The notes: generated by a model from the sequence alone, not told the origin. A stretch of 64,000 nucleotides of DNA from Arthrobacter gengyunqii (GCF_023022985.1 NZ_CP095461.1:3534001-3598000), one strand, 5' to 3'; numbered from the stretch's first letter, positions 53,421 to 62,250 are shown. Made by a program: numbers and translations.

Positions 53421-53484
53421 ACCACCGGCACCAATCATCAACAACGCCGGACGGCCTGAAATCCCCCGGCCCCGGTGCCGCCGC

Positions 53485-54633
53485 TTAGACGGCGCCGCCG
53501 TTGCCGGCGATCACTTCGCTGGCCAGTTTCTTGGCAAAGTCGGTGTGTTCCCGAACCGCCCGGGATGCCTTCGCCGCATCGCGGCTGCGCAGGGCATCGG
53601 TCAGTGCGACGACGTGACTGTGGTCCATCTGCCGCGCCCAGTCAGCGTCGGTGAGCGCCTGGCGCCACACAGTGCCGATTCCGAGGCGGCGGAAGGCATC
53701 GGTCAGCTGCACGGACCCGGCGATGGATACGAGGCGGTTGTGGAACTTCGCGTTCAGCTTCAGGAACTCGTCAAGGGAGTCCACCCCGCGCTCGCGCAGT
53801 TCACCGAGTTTTTCCGTCATTGCGCAAAGCTCGACGACGTCGGCGTCGGTGATCTTCTCGAAGTGGCTGGCCAGGACTCCGAGCTCGATCGTGGCCCGCC
53901 CCTCGTATGCCGAGTTGATCAGGTCCTCGGTCATCGGAGTCGGGGTGAACTGCCCGCTCCCATCCCGGGTCACCAGTGCTTCGGCGGAGAGCTTGACCAG
54001 GGCATTGTGCACGTTGTTGGCATCCGAGCGGATTTCGGCGGCAATCTCCTCGGGAACCAGCGCCTCATTGACCGGGGTGCGGCGGTGAAGCACCCAGTCC
54101 CGAACGGCGTCGTACGCCGCCAGTTCCTTGACCCGCTCGAGGCGGCCGAAGGTTCCGCGGTAGTAGGCCAGGGGTTCGGCGCCTTCGCGTGCGGAGGCCT
54201 CCTGCACCAGCCCGAAGAACACGGTATGCGTTCCGCCGGCAGGGGTCTCATCGACCCTGCAGACCACGTGGGCGAGAGCGCCGTCGAGCAACGGCACATT
54301 GCCGTGTTCGCTCAAGCTGACCGCCACCGAATCGAATTTGTCGGCTCCTTTGCGGCCGAACTTCATGGCGAGGTCGCCCTGGTCCTCGGCAAGGATGTTG
54401 ATGCCGAAGTACCCCGACCTGACCACGGCGTCGTGCGTTGAACTTGACCGGTTCAGGCAGGCGAGCATCATGGGCGGCTCCATGGAAAGGGAAGAAACCG
54501 CGGACGCCGTGGTGCCGAACAGTTCACCGTCCACATTGGTGGTGATCACGGTGACGCCGCTGGCGAAGTGGCCGACGACGTCACGGAAGACCATGGGGTC
54601 GAGGACTGATCCGGGGATGGTCTGAGTAGTCAT
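53485..54633 (-). CDS. Flavin reductase (HpaC-type) fused to a GntR/FCD-type winged-helix regulator
   Basis: A 382-residue fusion. Residues 1-165 are a HpaC-type flavin reductase: FASGVTVITTNVDGELFGTT (FMN-binding) and the AxSSLSMEPPMMLACLNRSS block, with GYFGINILAEDQGDLAMKFG. From about 185 a winged helix (LVPEEIAAEIRSDANNVHNA, LVKLSAEALVTRDGSGQFTP) leads into an FCD domain (ATIELGVLASHFEKITDADV, KLNAKFHNRLVSIAG, MDHSHVVALTDALRSRDAAK, VREHTDFAKKLASEV), with the His residues expected for metal and ligand. So the protein should supply reduced flavin to HpaB and could also bind DNA. It is the last gene of the HpaB-PrpD operon. Confidence 0.88.
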   Translation of the reverse strand: MTTQTIPGSVLDPMVFRDVVGHFASGVTVITTNVDGELFGTTASAVSSLSMEPPMMLACLNRSSSTHDAVVRSGYFGINILAEDQGDLAMKFGRKGADKFDSVAVSLSEHGNVPLLDGALAHVVCRVDETPAGGTHTVFFGLVQEASAREGAEPLAYYRGTFGRLERVKELAAYDAVRDWVLHRRTPVNEALVPEEIAAEIRSDANNVHNALVKLSAEALVTRDGSGQFTPTPMTEDLINSAYEGRATIELGVLASHFEKITDADVVELCAMTEKLGELRERGVDSLDEFLKLNAKFHNRLVSIAGSVQLTDAFRRLGIGTVWRQALTDADWARQMDHSHVVALTDALRSRDAAKASRAVREHTDFAKKLASEVIAGNGGAV

Positions 54634-54678
54634 GAGTGCCTCCTGTGGAGGTGCGGCGCCGGTGCGGGCCGCACTGTC

Positions 54679-56082
54679 TTAGTGGGTGTCGGGAGTAAAG
54701 AGAGCGACGAGGGTGGAAACGTCCTCTAGGGATTCAAGGCGGTCGACGGTGTCGGCAGCGCGTTCTGCGCTGCTGCGCGAAATGCGGCCGCCGAACTCGA
54801 CGTTGGCGTAGTACTTGTCGCTGATGTCCCGTGCGCTCAGGGGATTCTTGTGGATGTCACCCAGCGGGTCATCGACCCGGCAGTGCAACCGGGAGCCGTC
54901 GCTCAGCGTCAGCTCGACCTCGGCGGTCAGGATCTCACCGGGCGCCAGCGAATCCACCAGGGAGATCTTGTCCAGCAGCCTGAGCAGCCGCGGGTCATTC
55001 ATGTGGTTGGCGTTGAGGTGTTCGGGGCGGACTGTTCGGTACATCAGGGCAGTGGCCGCCGTGAACCTGATGCTGAAGGCTCCCGATACTTCCGGGGAAT
55101 CTCCGGGCCGGAATTCCTGCCCGACAAAGCCGCGCAGCGTCCGCGGGGTGACATGGATGCGGATCTGTTCAATCTGGTCCGGGTCAATGTTGTGTCCCGT
55201 TGCCAGTCGCACGCAGGCGTCGAGTGACGGATGGCTGGCCCGGCAGGCGGACCACGGCTTGATCACGCAGTCACCGTAGAAGTCCTCCCCCAGGCCGGCG
55301 GTGATGCCCTCGGCGTTGGCATTGGAGCCAAAGACCTCCAAGAACCCGTGCTTTCCCCCGATGGCGTCAACAGGTCCGGTGAAGCCCAGTTCCGCCAGCT
55401 CCGCCGAGACGATCGCGTTCCGTGCCGCAAAGGCCATGGGCAGCTTGAACGCCGGGGACTGGTCATTGATGTTGGCAACGGTGCCGGCCAGCTGGTTTTC
55501 AACGATGCCGAACCCATGGCGCAGCGCAGCCGCATCCAGGCCTCGGAGCTTGCCAGCAACGGCAGTTCCGCCCAGGCCGTTGATGGTTCCGGTGTTGTCC
55601 TGCCCGGAATAAACGTCAAAGCCCTGGGCCATCCCGAGCCGGGCCGTCAGGTCGTCGCCAAGGATCAGCGCCGTGAGCAGGTCCCGGCCGCCGGCGTGCC
55701 GCTGTTCGGCAACGGCGAGGGCAACAGGCACCGTGGTACCCGAGATATGCGCCGGGGCCTGGGTCTGCCCCGGGCCTTCCGCACCGATCGCCTCGAAGTC
55801 ATAGGAACGCATCATGGCGGCGTTGACCATCGCCGCGGCGTGGGCCGGAACCCGCAACCCGTGCACGAGCACTGTGGCTTCGGGCCGGCCGCCCCAGCGC
55901 CCGGCGAGCGTAAGGAGCGCATCGTTGCCCTGCGCACGGTGTCCGGCGGCGATGTTGCCCAGCGAATCCAGGATCCGCACTTTCGCCCGCTCCACCGTCC
56001 GGGTGTCGAATGCCTCGAACTCCGTATCCGCAATATGGTTGCTCACCGTTTCGGTGATGGTCGCCGTCGTCGTGATGCCCAT
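54679..56082 (-). CDS. MmgE/PrpD family protein
   Basis: A 467-residue MmgE/PrpD protein. The N-terminal helical domain (FDTRTVERAKVRILDSLGNI, AAGHRAQGNDALLTLAGRWG) and the core (AAMVNAAMMRSYDFEAIGAE, LALAVAEQRHAGGRDLLTAL, GFGIVENQLAGTVANINDQS) match the fold of 2-methylcitrate and cis-aconitate dehydratases/isomerases. Between HpaB (8 nt upstream) and the flavin reductase fusion (45 nt downstream) it is surely co-transcribed with them. No propionate pathway is nearby, so its role in the aromatic route is unknown. Confidence 0.9.
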   Translation of the reverse strand: MGITTTATITETVSNHIADTEFEAFDTRTVERAKVRILDSLGNIAAGHRAQGNDALLTLAGRWGGRPEATVLVHGLRVPAHAAAMVNAAMMRSYDFEAIGAEGPGQTQAPAHISGTTVPVALAVAEQRHAGGRDLLTALILGDDLTARLGMAQGFDVYSGQDNTGTINGLGGTAVAGKLRGLDAAALRHGFGIVENQLAGTVANINDQSPAFKLPMAFAARNAIVSAELAELGFTGPVDAIGGKHGFLEVFGSNANAEGITAGLGEDFYGDCVIKPWSACRASHPSLDACVRLATGHNIDPDQIEQIRIHVTPRTLRGFVGQEFRPGDSPEVSGAFSIRFTAATALMYRTVRPEHLNANHMNDPRLLRLLDKISLVDSLAPGEILTAEVELTLSDGSRLHCRVDDPLGDIHKNPLSARDISDKYYANVEFGGRISRSSAERAADTVDRLESLEDVSTLVALFTPDTH

Positions 56083-56089
56083 GGGGAAT

Positions 56090-57592
56090 CTAGGCCCGAG
56101 GTCCTGTGCCCTGCAGGGACAGGAGGTCCTGCTGCTCCGGCGCAGGCACCGGGTCGATGCCGGCTTCCTCGAACAAGGCGCGGTAGGCACCGGTTTCGCC
56201 CTTCGCCTGCGCCTTGCGGTGGTCCAGCCCGCGGGCCCGGCCGACGGAGCCGAGGTAGAAGCGCTCGTACAGTTCGTTCCGGCTGCCCAGGGCGGATCCG
56301 GCGAAGTCCCATGCGGTGCGGAAGATACGTGCCCGCTCCTGGGCAGGAATCCCGTTGGCTCCCGGAAGGTACTTTTCCAGCAGCGGCCCCAGCCGTGTGT
56401 CCTGGAACGCGGCCGCCGTGGGGGTGGCCAGGAGATTGTGGGAACCCATCGACTTGATGATGTCGTTCACCCGGGCCATCCACAGCGGCATCATGGTGCG
56501 CAGCGACGAAATGTCATCGTGGCAGAAGAACGCCCCGTTGCCCCAGTCCGAGGCATTGACCTCGGCCGAATGCACCACGGCGCGGGCAATACGCAGGTAG
56601 GAGTAAATCTCGCCCAGGATTGATGCCGTCTCGGGCTTGGTGTCCGTGGCGGTGGCCTTGGCCATCTGGACGCAGAGGTCATAGGCGAATTCGAGTTTTA
56701 CGCAGGCCCGGATTGCCGTCTGCTGCTGCGTGTTTCCGGTGGCGGTTCCGGCATTCAGGGCGTTGTAGACGCTCAGGTTGCCGTCGATGAACACGCGTTC
56801 CCACGGGATCAGGACGTCGTCGAAAATGATGACGGCGTCCTGCTCGTCGAAGCGTGAGGAGAACGGCTTGTCCACGATTTCCGCGTCGACCCCGTAGTGG
56901 TCGCGGCAGACGGAGACGACGCCCGGCGTCGCTACGGGGATGGCGAACGAGAGCGCGTATTCCTCGTAGCCGGGCTGGATCGGCACTGCCGGGTAAACGT
57001 AGAGTTCATCGGCGATGGGGCCGAGGGTGGCGAGCATCTTGGCACCGCGGACGATGAGGCCTTCCTCGGTGCGGTCGACGACCCGCAGCGTCAGCTCCTC
57101 GTTCATGCCCTGGAGCTCGCCCACGCTCTTATCGATGGCGGCGTGGACAATGGTGTGGGTCAGCGCCAGGTCCTTTTCAATGACTTCCCGGTGGTACGCC
57201 GCGATGCGTTCATGGAACACCGGGTCACCGGACTTGTCGAAGATGTCCTTGCGCGACACATGGCCGGCCAGAACCACGTTGACGTAGTCCGGCGTGCGGC
57301 CGAGCATTCCGTTGGAGTAGCGGGCCAGCCGGTCGAAGGCCCGGTGCCGGCGGGCGATGTCTTCGGCGCTCTTAGGCAGTGAGAGGCTGACGTTCATGGC
57401 GGATCCGGTCTCCGGATCGGTCATGAGGCAATCGGCGGCGTACTTGTTCTGGTAATCGAAATAGCCCGCCATCCCCTCGATCGATCCCTTGAAGGCCGGA
57501 TGCTCCAGGACGTTGATGCGCTGGTCCCCCAGCCACACCTCCCGGTTGTCGGCGAGGCCCGCTTTGTACTCTGCTCCGGTGCGTGCAGTCAC
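56090..57592 (-). CDS. hpaB: 4-hydroxyphenylacetate 3-hydroxylase (HpaB)-family oxygenase component
   Basis: A 500-residue FADH2-dependent oxygenase. RTPDYVNVVLAGHVSRKDIF, the ADELYVYPAVPIQPGYEEYA substrate/flavin region, FDDVLIPWERVFIDGNLSVY and the C-terminal helical domain with RFYLGSVGRARGLDHRKAQA match HpaB/TcpA-type phenol hydroxylases. The reductase partner is the fusion protein two genes downstream. AAGGAG precedes the GTG at 57592. A perfect 8-bp-arm dyad lies in its promoter. The likely substrate is a para-substituted phenol such as hydroquinone; inference from the cluster. Confidence 0.92.
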   Translation of the reverse strand: MTARTGAEYKAGLADNREVWLGDQRINVLEHPAFKGSIEGMAGYFDYQNKYAADCLMTDPETGSAMNVSLSLPKSAEDIARRHRAFDRLARYSNGMLGRTPDYVNVVLAGHVSRKDIFDKSGDPVFHERIAAYHREVIEKDLALTHTIVHAAIDKSVGELQGMNEELTLRVVDRTEEGLIVRGAKMLATLGPIADELYVYPAVPIQPGYEEYALSFAIPVATPGVVSVCRDHYGVDAEIVDKPFSSRFDEQDAVIIFDDVLIPWERVFIDGNLSVYNALNAGTATGNTQQQTAIRACVKLEFAYDLCVQMAKATATDTKPETASILGEIYSYLRIARAVVHSAEVNASDWGNGAFFCHDDISSLRTMMPLWMARVNDIIKSMGSHNLLATPTAAAFQDTRLGPLLEKYLPGANGIPAQERARIFRTAWDFAGSALGSRNELYERFYLGSVGRARGLDHRKAQAKGETGAYRALFEEAGIDPVPAPEQQDLLSLQGTGPRA

Positions 57593-57655
57593 TGTCTGCT
57601 CCTTGAACGGGCTGTCTTTGCGACCCGCGTTGTTTCACATTGTTGATTGGAAAAT

Positions 57656-57676
57656 ATAATCTGCTCTACAGATTAT
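57656..57676. promoter_or_regulatory. Operator-like dyad upstream of the HpaB operon
   Basis: ATAATCTG (57656-57663) and CAGATTAT (57669-57676) are perfect 8-bp arms with a 5-nt CTCTA spacer, 64 nt upstream of the HpaB start in an AT-rich island. It is different from the 27-bp shared element, so it may bind the fusion regulator. Confidence 0.6.
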
Positions 57677-57814
57677 TTACTTTATGTGATCTTGGCAACA
57701 CCTTTCGGAGGTCTGGTTCAAAAACCCGTGAAGTGCTGGGGGTGCTGCCGGATCCTTATAAAGAAGGCGCCACGGAGACCGGGCGCGTGGCGCTCATGGC
57801 GCTGCGGAATTCGC

Positions 57815-57838
57815 CCGCGGAAATTTCCACTTCCGCGG
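57815..57838. terminator. Stem-loop downstream of the esterase gene
   Basis: CCGCGGAA (57815-57822) pairs with TTCCGCGG (57831-57838) across ATTTCCAC, 25 nt beyond the esterase stop on the minus strand. Probably separates the esterase operon from the HpaB promoter. Confidence 0.5.
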
Positions 57839-57862
57839 CCCCATGAGTCCGGCGGCATGTGT

Positions 57863-59308
57863 TCAGCGGCGCAGGAAGAGCCTCTCCGGCCCTACCAGCT
57901 CTGCCTCCGCCGCGGAGAGCCGGAGCATCTGCGGAAGGGCTGGATCGTAGGCTGGCACCGCGGTCCCGTCCGGCCTGCGTGCCACCCCGCCGGATGCAAA
58001 GCCGAGGAGAACAGCACGCAGTTCGGCACTGACGGCCTCAAAACCGGCGGGGTCGAAGCCATCCAGCATGGGAGCGTCCGACCAATCTTCCCGGTTGCCA
58101 AAGAGGAACGGCAGATCAAAGTTGTGCGGGCTGCCGATGCCGTCCAGCGGGCTGGGAACGGCAAATCGAACAAGCGTGGCGGGAACCCCCGCCGCGGAGG
58201 CGGCCGCCGCCAGTTCGGTGGCCGCCAACCGGAATTCATACAGGCTCATGGCCTCCACCATGCGGGCATGGTGCGTGGCGCCGGGTATCCGGCCATCAAT
58301 GAACGCCTCGACAGCCTGCGGGTCCTGGAACCGTTCGGCGATAAAGCCTGCGGCCATTTCGGGGGACACCGCCGGCACCGGTAGGCCGCGGAGCATGGCC
58401 GCGGCCTCGTCCTGCGTGGCGCTGAGCAGGATCGACTCCACATGCAGGCGTTCGGCCGCAACGGAGAAGTCCGCCAGATCCGCAGGGACCAGCACGCCGT
58501 CGGCCGCCGGCTGCAACCCCAGCCCGCGTCCCGCGTAGGCCCGTTCCACTTCGCGCTGGGCCGCCAGGACTTGGTCCACTCCGGCGGTGGCCGGATCGGC
58601 AGCAAGCGCACCGTTGAAGATCTCCGCGCGCTGCCCCGCCGCTGAGGCGGTGAGCGGCGGCTGGAAGGGAAGACTGAAAAAGGCTGCCCTCCCGAACAAT
58701 CCGCGGGCCGGCTCCGCACAGGCCAGCGCAAAGGCGAGCCAGGCGCCGGCCGACTGACCGGCCAGGGTGACGTCGTCGGGATTTCCGCCGAAAGCGGCCA
58801 CGTTGTCCTGGATCCAGCGCAGCGCCTGCAGCACATCATCGAGGACCCTGTTCTCGACACCGTCCGCACCCATGAGCCCTGCGGCCCCGAGGCGGTAGTT
58901 GACGGTGATGACAACCATCCCGCCCTGACCACAGAGCCGTTGCCCGTCGTACCAGTCGGCGGTTCCCGCGCCGCTGATGTAAGCACCGCCGGGCAGGAAG
59001 ACCAGCACCGGAGCGTTCCGGGCGCCGACGGGCGCCCAAATGTTCACCTGAAAGGCATCCTCGTCCCGGGGCAACCGGGCCAGTGCGGGCCCGAGCAGCC
59101 AATCCATCGATCCGGGATTCTGCGGGAACGCCGCCGGAATGCCCTGCGGATCGGCCGGATCCGGTCCGATCAGTGCGGAGAACCGGTCCGCGGGATCCGC
59201 GCGCTTCCCGTAGCGGACACCGCGGGTGTGCACGACGCCGTCGCGGACCTGGGATTTATAGGCTGCAGGCGTGGTGACGGCGGGAGCCGTGTGGGAGGAC
59301 CCCATCAT
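57863..59308 (-). CDS. Carboxylesterase type B; likely 4-hydroxyphenyl acetate esterase (HapD role)
   Basis: A 481-residue type B carboxylesterase. LVFLPGGAYISGAGTADWYD (oxyanion HGGxxxx equivalent), the nucleophile elbow VTLAGQSAGAWLAFALA (GQSAG), acid region SATQDEAAAML and the late His in GIGSPHNFDLPFLFGN. Its ATG overlaps the TGA of the Baeyer-Villiger gene by 1 nt, so translation is coupled. By context it hydrolyses the aryl acetate formed by that enzyme. Cytoplasmic, no signal peptide. Confidence 0.88.
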   Translation of the reverse strand: MMGSSHTAPAVTTPAAYKSQVRDGVVHTRGVRYGKRADPADRFSALIGPDPADPQGIPAAFPQNPGSMDWLLGPALARLPRDEDAFQVNIWAPVGARNAPVLVFLPGGAYISGAGTADWYDGQRLCGQGGMVVITVNYRLGAAGLMGADGVENRVLDDVLQALRWIQDNVAAFGGNPDDVTLAGQSAGAWLAFALACAEPARGLFGRAAFFSLPFQPPLTASAAGQRAEIFNGALAADPATAGVDQVLAAQREVERAYAGRGLGLQPAADGVLVPADLADFSVAAERLHVESILLSATQDEAAAMLRGLPVPAVSPEMAAGFIAERFQDPQAVEAFIDGRIPGATHHARMVEAMSLYEFRLAATELAAAASAAGVPATLVRFAVPSPLDGIGSPHNFDLPFLFGNREDWSDAPMLDGFDPAGFEAVSAELRAVLLGFASGGVARRPDGTAVPAYDPALPQMLRLSAAEAELVGPERLFLRR

Positions 59309-61293
59309 CAGGACAACTTGTTGTAGTCATCGAGATTCACCCGGCGCGTGATCTTCCAGTAATCCAGCACAGGGTAGGGCCAGATCTGCGACACCCTGCC
59401 GAACTTGTTCTTGTACCAGGTATTCACGCTCGGATGCCCCCAGGCCTTCTTGGAATTGGCGGCATCCAAATCCCGCACAAACGCATCCAGGACTTCCTGC
59501 TTGAGATCGAGCGCCTTGAGGTTCTCCTCCAGCAGATGGCGGAAGGCCTCCAGAGTGTACTCAATGGCGCTTTCCATCATGGTGAACAGGCTGCCGTTGA
59601 CGACATGTCCCGTATTGGGCCCGGTCAGGATGAACAGGTTCGGGAAGTTGGGAACGGTAATACCGGCAAAGGCCTTGGCATCGCCACCCCAGTACTCATG
59701 CAGGTCCCGACCGTTGCGGCCGGTGATCTGCAGCGGTTCCAGAAACTCCGAGGCATGGAATCCTGTGGCGTAAATGATCATGTCCAGCTCATGGAAAACG
59801 CCGTCCGCGTCAATGATGCCGTTCTCCGTCATCCGCTCCATGCCGCTGGTGACCAGCGTGGTCTGCGGCTTCTTGAGGGATTCAGCCCAGACACCGTTGT
59901 CGCGCAGCATGCGCTTGCCGCCGACGATGTAGTCGGGAGTGACCTTGGCGAGCAGGTCCGGGCGGTCCTGGTACTGGACCTCCAGCAGACGCGTGAGTTC
60001 CTGCCGCACCCGCTCGTTGATGGCGGAAACACTTCCCGGAGTGTTCCACCCGTCCTCGACGTTCATGGTGTGCTGCCGGCCCTCAACGCCCAGCCAGTAC
60101 TGCCAGAACCGCATCCACTGACCGTAATGGGGCAGGTGCTCCACCAGCCACTTCACGGAATCGGGCATGTCATCGTAGTAACCGTTGGTGGGCAGCATCC
60201 AGGGCGAGCTGCGCTGGAAGACCGTGAGGGATTCCACCTGGTCCACGACGGCCGGAACGATCTGGTAGGCACTGGCACCGGTGCCGATGACGGCAACACG
60301 CTTGCCCGTAACATCGACGTCGTTGTCCCATTCCGCTGAATGCATGTGGATGCCGGCAAAGTCCGTGCGGCCGGGGACGTCGGGGAACTTCGGCCGATCC
60401 AGCTGGCCGACGGCGGAAACCACAGCATTGAACCGGCGGCTGACCTGCTCCCCGTCGACGATCATCTCCACGGTCCAGAGTCCGGTGGCCTCGTCGTAGG
60501 CAGCGGACGTGACCTCGGTCCCGAACTGGATATTCTCTTCAATACCGCCGCGGCGTGCCACTTCACAGGTATAGGCGTGGATTTCTGGCCCCTCGGAGAA
60601 CTGCTGTGGCCAGTCGTCCCGCTGCGCGAAAGAGAAGCTGTAGGCGTAGTTGGGCGTATCCAGACGCACCCCGGGATAGGTGTTCTTCCACCAGGTCCCC
60701 CCTACGGCATTGCCCTTCTCGAAGACGGTGTAGGGAATATTGGCCTGCCCAAACCGGTAGGCGGCAGCCATCCCGGACACGCCCGAACCGATGATGGCTA
60801 CGCTGAACTCCCGGCCTGCGGAAATGTCCTCATAGTTCCAGCGGGGCTTTCCGCTCTTGCCCTCCGCCAGTGCCATGTCGTGCATCAGGAACGGGTGGTA
60901 CTCGGGGGAGGCCGCGTTGGTGATCCACTCCAGGATGGAGGTCGCCTGATCCTCGTCAAGTGTCTCGACGCGTGTGAGCTGCTCATCGCGTACGCGCCGC
61001 AATGCCTGGAAGGCCAGCTCCCTCGCCTCCATCTGTGCTTCCTGGGACATCCCCCCGTGCGGCTGCCCAATGGTGTCGGCCGGCGGCTGGGGCGGACGAA
61101 GATTGGGGCGAAGGAGTGAAAAGTCCCTGGTAACGGCAGCCAGGGCCACCAGCAGTGCCGGAAGGTCGCTGGTCTCCACAATGTTGCGCAGAAACGCGTC
61201 ATCCTCGGTGATCTGACTGTACTCGTCTCGCCAGTACAGGTCGTCGACCACGCTGTCCTGGGGCGCCTGCACGGCGGCGGGGGAATAGGTCAC
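59308..61293 (-). CDS. hapE: Baeyer-Villiger monooxygenase of the 4-hydroxyacetophenone monooxygenase (HAPMO) type
   Basis: A 661-residue flavin monooxygenase. The first 150 residues form the N-terminal extension of HAPMO-like enzymes (EDDAFLRNIVETSDLPALLV, QALRRVRDEQLTRVETLDED). Then two Rossmann motifs, VAIIGSGVSGMAAAY and KRVAVIGTGASAYQ, and the BVMO fingerprint FxGxxxHxxxW as FAGIHMHSAEWD. NIPYTVFEKGNAVGGTWWKN is the GGTW block. It inserts oxygen next to the ketone, converting 4-hydroxyacetophenone to 4-hydroxyphenyl acetate. The GTG at 61293 follows AAAGGAG by 8 nt. The esterase gene overlaps its stop. Confidence 0.92.
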   Translation of the reverse strand: MTYSPAAVQAPQDSVVDDLYWRDEYSQITEDDAFLRNIVETSDLPALLVALAAVTRDFSLLRPNLRPPQPPADTIGQPHGGMSQEAQMEARELAFQALRRVRDEQLTRVETLDEDQATSILEWITNAASPEYHPFLMHDMALAEGKSGKPRWNYEDISAGREFSVAIIGSGVSGMAAAYRFGQANIPYTVFEKGNAVGGTWWKNTYPGVRLDTPNYAYSFSFAQRDDWPQQFSEGPEIHAYTCEVARRGGIEENIQFGTEVTSAAYDEATGLWTVEMIVDGEQVSRRFNAVVSAVGQLDRPKFPDVPGRTDFAGIHMHSAEWDNDVDVTGKRVAVIGTGASAYQIVPAVVDQVESLTVFQRSSPWMLPTNGYYDDMPDSVKWLVEHLPHYGQWMRFWQYWLGVEGRQHTMNVEDGWNTPGSVSAINERVRQELTRLLEVQYQDRPDLLAKVTPDYIVGGKRMLRDNGVWAESLKKPQTTLVTSGMERMTENGIIDADGVFHELDMIIYATGFHASEFLEPLQITGRNGRDLHEYWGGDAKAFAGITVPNFPNLFILTGPNTGHVVNGSLFTMMESAIEYTLEAFRHLLEENLKALDLKQEVLDAFVRDLDAANSKKAWGHPSVNTWYKNKFGRVSQIWPYPVLDYWKITRRVNLDDYNKLS

Positions 61294-61426
61294 GGCGGTT
61301 CTCCTTTGGCGGATCTCAGCGGACGCAGCCGGTCGCCCGAACCCTGCCGCCGGACAGCTTCCGGGGCGGGAACAGCAGATGTGACCGGGGTCTCATTTCT
61401 CCCTGCCAGTCTAACCGTGATCTTGC

Positions 61427-61453
61427 ATAAGTCAATGAACAATACATTCTGTG
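61427..61453. promoter_or_regulatory. Shared 27-bp element, copy B, upstream of GntR-2
   Basis: ATAAGTCAA at 61427-61435 followed by 18 bases, 12 of which match copy A at 52666-52683, including AATA and ATTCT. It precedes GntR-2 and faces the Baeyer-Villiger gene, over the expected -35 region (a TACAAT box lies at 61462). Confidence 0.6.
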
Positions 61454-61474
61454 CTCGTCGCTACAATTATGCAC

Positions 61475-62197
61475 ATGTCAAAAAGAATCGATGCGGAGAC
61501 GCTCAGCACCCACGTCCGCAGTGCGCTCCGCAGCGATATCCTCTCGGGCAAATGGGCGCCGGGCGAGAAGCTGCAGCTCACTGACCTCTCCGGCCACTAC
61601 CAGACCAGCAGCACCGTCGTCCGGGAGGCCCTCACCCGGCTCGTCGGTGACCGGTTGGTGCTGCTGAAGGCAAACCGCGGGTTCTTCGTTCCCGTGCTTT
61701 CACTGGCGGAACTGAAGGACATCACCGAGCTGCGCTGCGTCAATGAGGAGTTCGGCATCCGCCTCGCCGTCGAGCGCGGCGACCTGGCCTGGGAGTCAGA
61801 GCTCATGGCAGCCCACCACACCCTGGAACGGACCCCCTACCGCACCGAGGGTGATGATGCACAGCTGACGGATGACTGGGTGCGCGCCCACCAGGCCTTC
61901 CACGAGAAACTCCTGCAGGCGTGCGCGGTGCCCACCCTGATCGATTTGACCTGCACCCTTTCCGACCTCACGCAGCTCTATAACCGCTGGGCGGGAAGAG
62001 CGACCCGGTTCGTCAACCGCGATGTGGCCCAGGAACACCGCGAAATCCTCGCCGCCGCGCTGAACCGCGATGCCAAAGAAGCATCCAAGTTGCTTCGCTC
62101 CCACTATGAGACGACGCTGAAGGCCATTGAAAAGGCCGGTTTCTCGGAGGACTCCCCGACGTCCTCCAGCCCGGCGGCCAGCGGTTCGGCCAGATAA
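61475..62197 (+). CDS. GntR family regulator (FadR subfamily, FCD domain), paralogue 2
   Basis: A 240-residue GntR protein, paralogue of GntR-1: STVVREALTRLVGDRL and KANRGFFVPV (winged helix), LKDITELRCVNEEFGIRLAV and ERGDLAWESELMAAHHTLER (FCD start), RAHQAFHEKLLQACAVPTLI and VAQEHREILAAALNRDAKEA (His ligands). The ATG at 61475 is only 7 nt after TACAAT and has no Shine-Dalgarno, which suggests a leaderless mRNA; GTG 61451 and ATG 61469 are alternatives. Divergent from the Baeyer-Villiger operon and convergent with the oxidase gene. Confidence 0.92.
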   Translation: MSKRIDAETLSTHVRSALRSDILSGKWAPGEKLQLTDLSGHYQTSSTVVREALTRLVGDRLVLLKANRGFFVPVLSLAELKDITELRCVNEEFGIRLAVERGDLAWESELMAAHHTLERTPYRTEGDDAQLTDDWVRAHQAFHEKLLQACAVPTLIDLTCTLSDLTQLYNRWAGRATRFVNRDVAQEHREILAAALNRDAKEASKLLRSHYETTLKAIEKAGFSEDSPTSSSPAASGSAR

Positions 62198-62250
62198 GGA
62201 TCCGGGCAGCGGCAACACCCAACGGGAGATCTCCGGCCTCCCTGCCGGAC

